Shown in pieces: positions 12,585 to 23,420 of a DNA stretch of 57,368 bases. The translations under genes and the position numbers were made by a program. Positions within the stretch are counted from its first letter, which is position 1. Each line of letters starts with the position of its first letter. The notes under the pieces are model-generated. The model was not told the origin of the DNA. It did not search any database and worked only from the letters and a program-made list of their open reading frames with translations. The stretch is from Lingula anatina (Eukaryota; Brachiopoda; Lingulata; Lingulida; Lingulidae): NCBI RefSeq assembly GCF_001039355.2, contig NW_019774514.1:126001-183368 (forward strand), in the 5' to 3' direction.

Positions 12585-12708
12585 TGTTTAATACAGTCTG
12601 ACTAGTTACGCCATGTCTGGTGGCTATATGGGGTGCATTTACACTTTCCAACCTCAGAGAAGCAAAGTCTTTTCTTTCCTCATTTGTGAGGTCCCGTACT
12701 TTTACCAT
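12585..12708 (-). pseudogene. N-terminal fragment of a Tc1-like transposase (helix-turn-helix)
   Basis: Read from an ATG at 12708 on the minus strand, about 41 codons start MVKVRDLTNEERKDF, then a segment with IATRHGVTSQTVLNR, which looks like the recognition helix of a Tc1/mariner N-terminal HTH domain. Homology stops where the 89-bp palindromic element begins at 12584, so the gene is truncated there. The similarity is judged by eye from general features of the family. Confidence 0.5.
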
Positions 12709-12879
12709 AGTAGCAAACTGACAGGCGGAAGGGCGTTACATCTTCGGTCATACCCTTTATACTGTAGTGCACATGGATGATAAAGCCATCACTGGTCACG
12801 CGAGTAATAAACCACAAAACATTTTTACGAAAGGGTCCCCCATATCACATACAGCACTATTCCAAATTGCACAAACAGG

Positions 12880-13165
12880 GGCGGATCCAGTATTATTTGA
12901 AGGGGGGGGGGGTCCTGAACGATAGGCCTCGGATGCAAAGCCGACCATCGCTTGGCGTGGGGTTCGGAGCCTGCTCAAGGGCCCCAAAATTTTTTGGGTG
13001 TTTTGGAGGGCAAATGGTGCCCTTTCGGTTTAGAGCTATGATTCAGCTTGTCAAAATTCTAACTTCAAGAGGGGAATATTAGTGTGATAAATTTTTCAGA
13101 AGCCGGAGGGGGTGGGGGGCGGTCAAGACCCCCTGACCCCCCTCCCCAAATTCCTTTTATTAAGG
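12880..13165. repeat. G/C-run-bounded interspersed repeat
   Basis: It starts GGGGCGGATCCAG, soon followed by a G run at about 12901-12912, contains GTGGGGTTCGG and a CCCCAAAATTTTTTGGG-type block, and ends in C-rich runs (GACCCCCTGACCCCCC). A looser relative lies at 19612-19810. No protein is encoded. The class (SINE-like or MITE) cannot be settled from this window. Confidence 0.5.
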
Positions 13166-13223
13166 GTCCAACCGCATAGATAATCAATTCATCTCTCGTA
13201 CCTGTTGTAATCGATCTTATATT

Positions 13224-14937
13224 AAAAAAAAAGATTTTACACCAACTGAAACTCTACGCTTGTGACGGATACCTCGTCGTTATATCTTAGAAAATAATCA
13301 AAAAATTAAAGGCAAAATAAAAGGAAATGTGGACCCTATCTAAACTACTGAACCCTAAACGATAGCCGATGCAATTTGTGTTGAATTTTGACACATGTAC
13401 CGTCCTAGTATAAAGTTTGTGTATATTTTCTCCCTGTACCATTTGAAGATTAGACGCTGATTATAACGACAGAAAATACAATAGAGGGAGTATGATAATG
13501 ATAGGGTCGCTAAACGATTGTTGACGGAATATAGTGACAGGCCTAATCCCCTGGTCGACTGGGTAGGCACGCCCCCTTAGAGTACTCATGTAAACAAACG
13601 GTCTCCCGTAGCGAACCATCTTTTTGTCATCAGCTTCGAGCGCGCAGCGGATTAAATCTTTAGTGACACTAGCTAAATGCAGTTAAAATTGTGCCAGCTG
13701 ATATTTAATTTAATTTTGCTGTGTCGGACGTTGTGGACCAGCTCACTGGTTCATTGATTCATTTCTTTTCTGAAGATTGGTGATGCAGATTTTGGGTGCT
13801 TAATTATTTCCCCTCCTAACAAGAGAGAGTGGAAGGGAGAGAAACAGAGAGAGTGTCAAATGAAATGGGTAATATGAGTAATACAATATGGTACTTAAAT
13901 TTAAGGGACCCAAGGTGGAAGAAACGATAGACTGTTTCGCATCAAGGTGTGCCATTATAATCAGTACATGGCAATCAAACACCGCTATATGTATAACCTT
14001 GAGTTATCTAGATGTCTGTTGCGCAAGAAGAGCTCAGCATATATCCTCGACATACTAATGTTACGTCTATTTCTAAACAACAACGAGAAAAAACCGTCCC
14101 GTCATAGTTATGAGACAAATTACTTAAAATAAATTACTATGCTGTGGGAAAAATCCCCCGTTTGTATAAACAACAGGAGAAAATATCTAGCAGTGGCGCA
14201 AGGGCAATTGAACTCCAGCGTGCAACAGGGGAAGCCTGACAGTGTGATCACACTATATGAAAATACGGTGAATTAACAGTCTAAGACATCGGTCAAAGAG
14301 GGGGGATTTTGCAATAGCTGGCAATCTATTGTTAAACGCGATAGTTATCATTTCTTAAACAAACTTAAACCAGGCCTTAACAGTAAGATTGTAAAATAAG
14401 ATTAGTGATGTAAAATAATAATACCTCATCGTTATATCTAAGAAAATAATAAAAAAAAATTAAAGGCAAAACAAAGGAAATGTGGATCCTATCTTAACTA
14501 CTGAACCCTAAACGATAGTCGATGCAATTTGTGTTAAAGTTTTGGCACATGTACGTGTCATTCAGTTAAGTTATTCAGCACGTGGTAATCTTAAGGACTG
14601 AAATGTCCTATATATATATCAGCCAGTTAATTCAACAACACTAAAAACTTAGTCTCCCTTCCCTCTCCATGACTGAGATAATAATTTGTTTTGCTCACCC
14701 CCTATTGCAACCGCAATCAAGGTATATGATACATATACTTCCCTAGTAAAATAAGGTGTCACCCCTAATGCAATGCGTAAAGTGAAAACCATGTCATGAA
14801 CCGGTGTTTTTGGTATTAAACTTCCTAAAGTATTTTTCACAAAATCCTACTGATTGTACAACCAATGAATAAGATATCCATAATAAAAGGAGCCAAAGCC
14901 ACATTTTAGTTTTTGACAGTATCCTCAGGCTCTGGAT
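13224..14937. repeat. Repeated block, copy 1 (ends at the N gap)
   Basis: This segment matches 15501-17214 at a constant offset of 2277 with no difference noticed, and matches 20871-22490 with scattered substitutions and small indels. It carries a ~130-bp internal direct repeat (13265-13395 and 14417-14553). No gene was recognised; short reading frames recur only because the DNA is repeated. The exact identity on both sides of a gap suggests an unmerged contig overlap. Confidence 0.85.
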
Positions 14938-15500
14938 NNNNNNNNNNNNNNNNNNNNNNNNNNNNNNNNNNNNNNNNNNNNNNNNNNNNNNNNNNNNNNN
15001 NNNNNNNNNNNNNNNNNNNNNNNNNNNNNNNNNNNNNNNNNNNNNNNNNNNNNNNNNNNNNNNNNNNNNNNNNNNNNNNNNNNNNNNNNNNNNNNNNNNN
15101 NNNNNNNNNNNNNNNNNNNNNNNNNNNNNNNNNNNNNNNNNNNNNNNNNNNNNNNNNNNNNNNNNNNNNNNNNNNNNNNNNNNNNNNNNNNNNNNNNNNN
15201 NNNNNNNNNNNNNNNNNNNNNNNNNNNNNNNNNNNNNNNNNNNNNNNNNNNNNNNNNNNNNNNNNNNNNNNNNNNNNNNNNNNNNNNNNNNNNNNNNNNN
15301 NNNNNNNNNNNNNNNNNNNNNNNNNNNNNNNNNNNNNNNNNNNNNNNNNNNNNNNNNNNNNNNNNNNNNNNNNNNNNNNNNNNNNNNNNNNNNNNNNNNN
15401 NNNNNNNNNNNNNNNNNNNNNNNNNNNNNNNNNNNNNNNNNNNNNNNNNNNNNNNNNNNNNNNNNNNNNNNNNNNNNNNNNNNNNNNNNNNNNNNNNNNN
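14938..15500. other. Assembly gap, 563 Ns
   Basis: A run of N. The sequence just before it (ending CTCAGGCTCTGGAT) and just after it belong to two copies of the same block. Confidence 0.99.
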
Positions 15501-17690
15501 AAAAAAAAAGATTTTACACCAACTGAAACTCTACGCTTGTGACGGATACCTCGTCGTTATATCTTAGAAAATAATCAAAAAATTAAAGGCAAAATAAAAG
15601 GAAATGTGGACCCTATCTAAACTACTGAACCCTAAACGATAGCCGATGCAATTTGTGTTGAATTTTGACACATGTACCGTCCTAGTATAAAGTTTGTGTA
15701 TATTTTCTCCCTGTACCATTTGAAGATTAGACGCTGATTATAACGACAGAAAATACAATAGAGGGAGTATGATAATGATAGGGTCGCTAAACGATTGTTG
15801 ACGGAATATAGTGACAGGCCTAATCCCCTGGTCGACTGGGTAGGCACGCCCCCTTAGAGTACTCATGTAAACAAACGGTCTCCCGTAGCGAACCATCTTT
15901 TTGTCATCAGCTTCGAGCGCGCAGCGGATTAAATCTTTAGTGACACTAGCTAAATGCAGTTAAAATTGTGCCAGCTGATATTTAATTTAATTTTGCTGTG
16001 TCGGACGTTGTGGACCAGCTCACTGGTTCATTGATTCATTTCTTTTCTGAAGATTGGTGATGCAGATTTTGGGTGCTTAATTATTTCCCCTCCTAACAAG
16101 AGAGAGTGGAAGGGAGAGAAACAGAGAGAGTGTCAAATGAAATGGGTAATATGAGTAATACAATATGGTACTTAAATTTAAGGGACCCAAGGTGGAAGAA
16201 ACGATAGACTGTTTCGCATCAAGGTGTGCCATTATAATCAGTACATGGCAATCAAACACCGCTATATGTATAACCTTGAGTTATCTAGATGTCTGTTGCG
16301 CAAGAAGAGCTCAGCATATATCCTCGACATACTAATGTTACGTCTATTTCTAAACAACAACGAGAAAAAACCGTCCCGTCATAGTTATGAGACAAATTAC
16401 TTAAAATAAATTACTATGCTGTGGGAAAAATCCCCCGTTTGTATAAACAACAGGAGAAAATATCTAGCAGTGGCGCAAGGGCAATTGAACTCCAGCGTGC
16501 AACAGGGGAAGCCTGACAGTGTGATCACACTATATGAAAATACGGTGAATTAACAGTCTAAGACATCGGTCAAAGAGGGGGGATTTTGCAATAGCTGGCA
16601 ATCTATTGTTAAACGCGATAGTTATCATTTCTTAAACAAACTTAAACCAGGCCTTAACAGTAAGATTGTAAAATAAGATTAGTGATGTAAAATAATAATA
16701 CCTCATCGTTATATCTAAGAAAATAATAAAAAAAAATTAAAGGCAAAACAAAGGAAATGTGGATCCTATCTTAACTACTGAACCCTAAACGATAGTCGAT
16801 GCAATTTGTGTTAAAGTTTTGGCACATGTACGTGTCATTCAGTTAAGTTATTCAGCACGTGGTAATCTTAAGGACTGAAATGTCCTATATATATATCAGC
16901 CAGTTAATTCAACAACACTAAAAACTTAGTCTCCCTTCCCTCTCCATGACTGAGATAATAATTTGTTTTGCTCACCCCCTATTGCAACCGCAATCAAGGT
17001 ATATGATACATATACTTCCCTAGTAAAATAAGGTGTCACCCCTAATGCAATGCGTAAAGTGAAAACCATGTCATGAACCGGTGTTTTTGGTATTAAACTT
17101 CCTAAAGTATTTTTCACAAAATCCTACTGATTGTACAACCAATGAATAAGATATCCATAATAAAAGGAGCCAAAGCCACATTTTAGTTTTTGACAGTATC
17201 CTCAGGCTCTGGATCAGAAGACGAACCTGCGCATGAAATCATAAGTTCTGTAACGCTTGCGGAATGACGGCGTTCCATATGTATGCGCGTAAAGATAATA
17301 TTTTTTAATTTTTATTTTTGAGCAGTGTCATCCCTCAGTTATCTATTTCCAAGGATAACACGCACCTCATTTTGAATATTAGATAATTCAAATGCCACGT
17401 TATACAGTTTGCAAAATAAAAGATAATAGTTCTAATAAATATGTATGGTTTTAACGCTCATCAACTTGACATCACTGTACTTTGGAGTACACCTTGTTAG
17501 AATAGTCTTGTTTTTTTGTATCGTTCACGACAAGTAGACCAGCTAAATCAAGTCAGTAGACTTGTGCCGTTTTAAATCAATGTCTACTTTCAATGGGCAT
17601 TGATTGTACAATGACATTATGAGGCAAGTGGCATTCTGCTGCATCTAGTGAAAGGCACCAGATTTTTTAACTTTTAAAATGACAATAAAA
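15501..17690. repeat. Repeated block, copy 2, continuing toward RPS12
   Basis: The first 1,714 bp equal copy 1. The following ~475 bp (to about 17690) are shared with copy 3 (22490-22966) only, because copy 1 stops at the gap. It lies immediately downstream of the 3' end of the first RPS12 copy. No coding sequence was recognised. Confidence 0.8.
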
Positions 17691-17753
17691 AAAGCATGAT
17701 ACCGTTGTAAAAGCCGTGTCTGTACATTAAAAACTGTCACAATTGATGCACTT

Positions 17754-17767
17754 TTTATTTGTTTATT
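17754..17767 (-). terminator. Polyadenylation signals of RPS12 (first copy)
   Basis: TTTATT on the plus strand at 17754-17759 and again at 17762-17767 read AATAAA on the minus strand, about 175-185 nt past the RPS12 stop codon. The second RPS12 copy lacks this region because a gap cuts its 3' UTR. Confidence 0.6.
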
Positions 17768-17939
17768 TTTCGTTATTTTTTTTCATACAGAATGCAAAAA
17801 AAACTGATGACATTCTACTTTCAACACCTGATGTAGCAACAGTCTTCTTGGGTGAAAGACAATTTGAAAACAGTTCATTCTTATCTTCAAGTAGACTGTT
17901 GACACCTGTCAATGCAGTTAAGTCAACCGGTTATTTGGT

Positions 17940-19155
17940 TTACTTGTTGGACTTGAAGTACTCATTCAGCACATCAAGGGCCTGGGATTCCTTTCCATAG
18001 TCCTGAAGTGAAAATAAACATGTTTCAGCTGAATACACACAATCGACAGCTGTAAACAAGCTTTTACACTAGCCTGAAATATTCCTCTCCCAACAATATC
18101 TTACACATAATTTTACTTCTAAGAAATAAAATCTGTAACAACCATGCTAAAACACCATAATTGACTTTATTCACTTTCAGATGAATAATTTTTCAATAGT
18201 AGCAGACAAAAGTGACAATATAGAACACAAAATAAGAAGTCAAACATAAGAAAACGTGGTTAAAAATGTCTGTCCACTCAAAAAAAATTCCAGTTTTCCA
18301 AATTTAGAGCAAAATATATACCTTGACTACAACACAGCTGCAGCCGACAACTTTACGGGCTTTGCCCTCCTTGTCTATCTTACACAGACCAGCCCATTCA
18401 CCAAGCTTTTTGTTGTCATCAACCTAAAATACAAAGGTAAACATCCACATGTGAAAGGTTGCACTATAGATTGTACAAATTAAATTTGTTGCTGCAGGTT
18501 CATGCTGTTGTATTAGACCAAGATATAAAACTGCCATTAATACATATTAAAAGAATTCTAATCAGGTTTGCAACTACAAGCACTTTTATTGGAAATGTTT
18601 TTAAATTGTATTAAATATTAAACACCTTATATTGTTTTTAATAAAAGTAACCCTTTAAGGTTTACCAGTGTCCAACTAGTGCAAAATTATGTTTTAAAGC
18701 AAGCACTACTACATGCAGTTTGCTAAAATTAAGTTTAATCCTTTGTCAAATAATACTGGCCCGTGGCCAATTAAAAAATTAAACATTTTGTAAATATATT
18801 CCCCACTAAGATAAAACAATCTTCTCAGCCCCAGGAATATTGCAAGTAAGTGTGGGAATATGACCTCTCATCAAGTTTTAGGCTGGCTTAATGTTCAATT
18901 AATAACCTGTTCAATCTGTTCAATTTTTATTAATAACTATATTAGCAGCACACTAATCTTGTAACATGTTTCTAAAGAAAAGGTATACCAAGCCCTTGGA
19001 GGGACATGTTATACACTTGGCAGTGTAATTAAAATCTCTCAGCTGAACATACCTTGATGAGACTAATGCCATGTTCAGCACAGAGAGCTTCTACCAGTTT
19101 TACGTATGCTGGTTCATCACAGTTACTGGCCAGAATACATATGTGTGCTTCACGC
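17940..19155 (-). pseudogene. RPS12: 40S ribosomal protein S12, exons 3-5 only (5'-truncated copy)
   Basis: Three exons of the small-subunit protein eS12 are intact: 19053-19155 ([18 protein letters not shown]), 18322-18423 ([17 protein letters not shown] then [10 protein letters not shown]) and 17940-18002 ([20 protein letters not shown], stop). Splice sites and frame match the full copy at 23421-25447. Homology ends near 19377, inside intron 2, and exons 1 and 2 are absent before the single-n gap at 20870. There is no inactivating mutation in what remains, so this may be an allele or contig end rather than a true pseudogene. Confidence 0.9.
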
Positions 19156-19377
19156 CTAAAGGAAGAAACATATTTTATAGTAGATCAATGATATCTACTT
19201 TATTCTACTTTTCAATTACTTTTACAATAATGAATTAATTATAATATGCTTACCTTTACTACTGCGACCAAGTTTTACAGACTTTCAGTAATCTATTTTC
19301 CAAAATACACGAGTTGTTAGTATTACTTAAAGATACAATTTCAAAATTTCTGAAAAATGAGTTGGCTTTCAGCAGTG

Positions 19378-20869
19378 TATGAAATTCAAGGAAATTACTA
19401 GCCAGACCACTGGGCAGGTAACTCTGAAAAGTTACCAGCCCGGCCATGTAGTTACCTGCCCTAGTTATGATAACCCCTAGAGTTAAGAGAGGTATGCTGA
19501 GGGGGTCTAGAATGCATTCTTGGGAGAGTAATTTGGAAATGAAAGGGCAATAGCATGCCTTATGCATGGAAATTTAGAAATTGATTGGAATTTCTACTGA
19601 ATGGTACCTTGTCAGTGTTGGATTTAGAGGGGGGTCAGGGGGGTCCTGACGCCCCCTTTTAATTTGTGTAAAAAAAAACTCACCTCTTGAAATAAGACTT
19701 TCACTAGTTGAATCATAGTTCTAAACCATACCAAATGGCATCATTCACCATCTAAAATACCAAAAAATTTCAGGGCCCTCTAGTGGGCGGGGAAGGGCGG
19801 GGGCAGTCAATTCAGTTTATGTTCACCTTGCAGGCTGTCTCATTTCTTCTTCAATAATTTATTCATAACTTTTATTCCGATTTCGTGATATCACTTGATC
19901 ATAATTTTTGCTTTTCTGTATAGCAACATGTATGACCAAATATATATATTGTTGTCAAATAAATCGATCTCTGTGCTGGCAATAAAGAAGAAAGAATTCA
20001 GCACGTAGGGTCCCTTTGAATATCGCTTTTAAGCTTTAAAAAGCGGTCGGGAACGGTCCTGCACGCTAATGGCCCATAGACAGTCCTGCAGGGCCTCGTA
20101 TCTCGAAAGCATTGCTTATTGAGAATAGCTATATATATATCACATAGAGGCTACAATATATTATATGGGGCGAGTATGGGGGAGTTATTGGATCGAGATG
20201 CTTGGGCTCGGTCGCAATGCGTGTTACTTTCGAGTTACGGTTTTACAAAAAATGTTGCCGCTCGACTAATTGCAAATCGAAGTCACCTTTCCATGGGTCC
20301 CAATTTGTTCTCTTTCGTTTGGTTCTGTCGTAATCTTTGTTATTTTTATTAATTTCCTCGGTTGTTTTTCTTTTGTGAACTTCTCTATCGGACTTGATAG
20401 AATCTTTTCATTTTTGACAGCCCAAGATGAAAGCACGTGGGAAAAGAACTACATCTGACGCATGGCGTAAACTCGTACGTTCACTCATAATTTTGGGATT
20501 CAAATTTTTTGTAAAATTCTCCTTTAATTTGCCTCCGTTGCCTTTATTACTGTTGATTATAAGCACTTCATGTACCTATAAGTCTATTTAATCAATATTA
20601 TAACTTTTTATACTTTCACATTTTTATTACTCTCAACCTACAAATTGCTAGTCGCGGTATCTCTACACAAAATAATGACGTAAGGTTATCTGCTGTCTGC
20701 TGTGCACTGAAGCTAGTTAAGAACAATGTGCCTCGATTCAAATTGTCTTTCAACTTCATATCACACAGACGGAACTTCGAAAACGAGGCCACTGAGAGGG
20801 AGACTGTTGGTTACATTTCGATACAAGCTATCGATTATGGTTAGTTCTTTGCTTCTATGAAAGTGGGTG
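19378..20869. other. Sequence replacing the 5' part of the truncated RPS12 copy; no gene seen
   Basis: The start point is where the two RPS12 copies diverge (shared GAGTTGGCTTTCAG, then different sequence). It contains a G/C-run repeat at 19612-19810 similar in style to 12880-13165. It also has a possible divergent relative of the GGGCTCCGTATCTCGAAA palindromic family near 20091-20240 (CCTCGTATCTCGAAAGC). It ends at a single n. Confidence 0.45.
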
Positions 20870-20870
20870 N

Positions 20871-22966
20871 GCGATGCAATTTGTGTTGAATTTTGACACA
20901 TGTACCGTCCTAGTATAAAGTTTGTGTATATTTTCTCCCTGTACCATTTGAAGATTAGACGCTGATAATAACGACAGAAAATACAATAGAGGGAGTATGA
21001 TAATGATAGGGTCGCTAAACGATTGTTGACGGAATATAGTGACTGGCCTAATCCCCTGGTCGACTGGGTAGGCACGCCCCCTTAGAGTACTCATGTAAAC
21101 AAACGGTCTCCCGTAGCGAACCATCCTTTTGTCATCAGCTTCGAGCGCGCGGCGGATTAAATCTTTAGTGACACTAGCTAAATGCAGTTAAAATTGTGCC
21201 AGCTGATATTTAATTTAATTTTGCTGTGTCGGACGTTGTGGACCAGCTCACTGGTTCATTGATTCATTTCTTTTCTGAAGATTGGTGATGCTGATTTTGG
21301 GTGCTTAATTATTTCCCCTCCTAACAAGAGAGAGTGGAAGGGAGAGAAACAGAGAGTGTCAAATGAAATGGGTAATATGAGTAATACAATATGGTACTTA
21401 AATTTAAGGGACCCAAGGTGGAAGAAACGATAGACTGTTTCGCATCAAGGTGTGCCATTATAATCAGTACATGGCAATCAAACACCGCTATATGTATAAC
21501 CTTATCTAGATGTCTGTTGCGCAAGAAGAGCTCAGCATATATCCTCGACATACTAATGTTACGTCTATTTCTAAACAACAACGAGAAAAAACCGTCCCGT
21601 CATAGTTATGAGACAAATTACTTAAAATAAATTACTATGCTGTGGGAAAAATCCCCCGTTTCTCAGAGCGCACAATGTGTGACGAGATGATACTATTCAA
21701 AAATAAATGAAAAGGTTTGTATAAACAACAGGAGAAAATATCTAGCAGTGGCGCAAGGGCAATTGAACTCCAGCGTGCAACAGGGGAAGCCTGACAGTGT
21801 GATCACACTATATGAAAATACGGTGAATTAACAGTCTAAGACATCGGTTAAAGAGGGGGGATTTTGCAATAGCTGGCAATCTATTGTTAAACGCGATAGT
21901 TATCATTTCTTAAACAAACTTAAACCAGGCCTTAACAGTAAGATTGTAAAATAAGATTAGTGATGTAAAATAATAATACCTCATCGTTATATCTTAGAAA
22001 ATAATAAAAAAAATTAAAGGCAAAACAAAGGAAATGTGGATCCTATCTTAACTACTGAACACTAAACGATAGTCGATGCAATTTGTGTTAAAGTTTTGGC
22101 ACATGTACGTGTCATTCAGTTATGTTATTCAGCACGTGGTAATCTTAAGGACTGAAATGTCCTCTATATATATCAGCCAGTTAATTCAACAACACTAAAA
22201 ACTTAGTCTCCCTTCCCTCTCCATGACTGAGATAATAATTTGTTTTGCTCACCCCCTATTGCAATCGCAATCAAGGTATATGATACATATACTTCCCTAG
22301 TAAAATAAGGTGTCACCCCTAATGCAATGCGTAAAGTGAAAACCATGTCATGAACCGATGTTTTTGGTATTAAACTTCCTAAAGTATTTTTCACAAAATC
22401 CTACTGATTGTACAACCAATGAATAAGATATCCATAATAAAAGGAGCCAAAGCCACATTTTAGTTTTTTACAGTATCCTCAGGCTCTGGATCAGAAGACG
22501 AACCTGAAATCATAAGTTCTGTAACGCTTGCGGAATGACGGCGTTCCATATGTATGCGCGTAAAGATAATATTTTTTAATTTTTATTTTTGAGCAGCGTC
22601 AACCCTCAGTTATCTATTTCCAAGGATAACACGCACCTCATTTTGAATATCAGATAATTCAAATGCCACGTTATATAGTTTGCAAAATAAAAGATAATAG
22701 TTCTAATAAATATGTATGAAGGTTTTAACGCTCATCAACTTGACATCACTGTACTTTGGAGTACACCTTGTTAGCATAGTCTTGTTTTTTTGTATCGTTC
22801 ACGACAAGTAGACCAACTAAATCAAGTCAGTAGACTTGTGCCGTTTTAAATCAATGTCTACTTTCAATGGGCATTGATTGTACAATGACATTATGAGGCA
22901 AGTGGCATTCTGCTGCATCTAGTGAAAGGCACCAGATTTTTTAACTTTTAAAATGACAATAAAACA
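20871..22966. repeat. Repeated block, copy 3 (diverged, haplotype-like)
   Basis: It begins after a single n at GCGATGCAATTTGTG, equivalent to 15643 in copy 2, and follows it to about 22966. It differs by scattered substitutions, a ~54-bp insertion at 21661-21714, small deletions (for example near 21503 and 22507) and a few extra bases. This level and pattern of difference is typical of alleles. Confidence 0.85.
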
Positions 22967-23283
22967 AGGCAGCAAAGCTGTCAAATGTACAGACAAAGAA
23001 CAGAAAATAAAGATGCAAATAAGTGAAAAATTAAATTTTCACAAAAAACTGTTAAATTGCCACAAAAATTTACCAAACAGACTGCGTTGCCTATTGAAGC
23101 TGTATGTTAGACCCATGTTTCTTTCCTGTAAGTTTGATAACAGTAAGTGACACGATTTCCCTTAAATGGTCATCATAGGAGCAGTGCCCAAAATAGGAGT
23201 TTCTTCAAATTTTGATGCAACATCACATAATGTTTAACAGCATAATGACAATCAAATGTTATTAATAAAATATTAGTAACATG
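22967..23283. other. Copy-3-specific segment before a one-base gap; no gene seen
   Basis: It lies between the end of the repeated block and the n at 23284. The equivalent place in copy 2 (17691-17814) holds a different ~120 bp. A 65-codon reading frame at 22953-23150 is lysine-rich and matches nothing I recognise, so it is treated as chance. Confidence 0.45.
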
Positions 23284-23420
23284 NCTGATGACATTCTACT
23301 TTCAACACCTGATGTAGCAACAGTCTTCTTGGGTGAAAGACAATTTGAAAACAGTTCATTCTTATCTTCAAGTAGACTGTTGACACCTGTCAATGCAGTT
23401 AAGTCAACCGGCTATTTGGT

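Noticed and set aside
13355-17117. Identical small reading frames occurring in each copy of the repeated block as evidence for conserved genes
   Set aside because: Conservation here comes from DNA duplication or assembly overlap; there is no synonymous-site bias to judge and no recognisable protein.
18820-18895. Possible C/D box snoRNA in an RPS12 intron (minus strand TTGATGAG ... CTGA)
   Set aside because: The C box deviates from consensus, and the second copy (about 24325-24365) has a deletion through the middle that would destroy it. No other intron showed a convincing pair of boxes.
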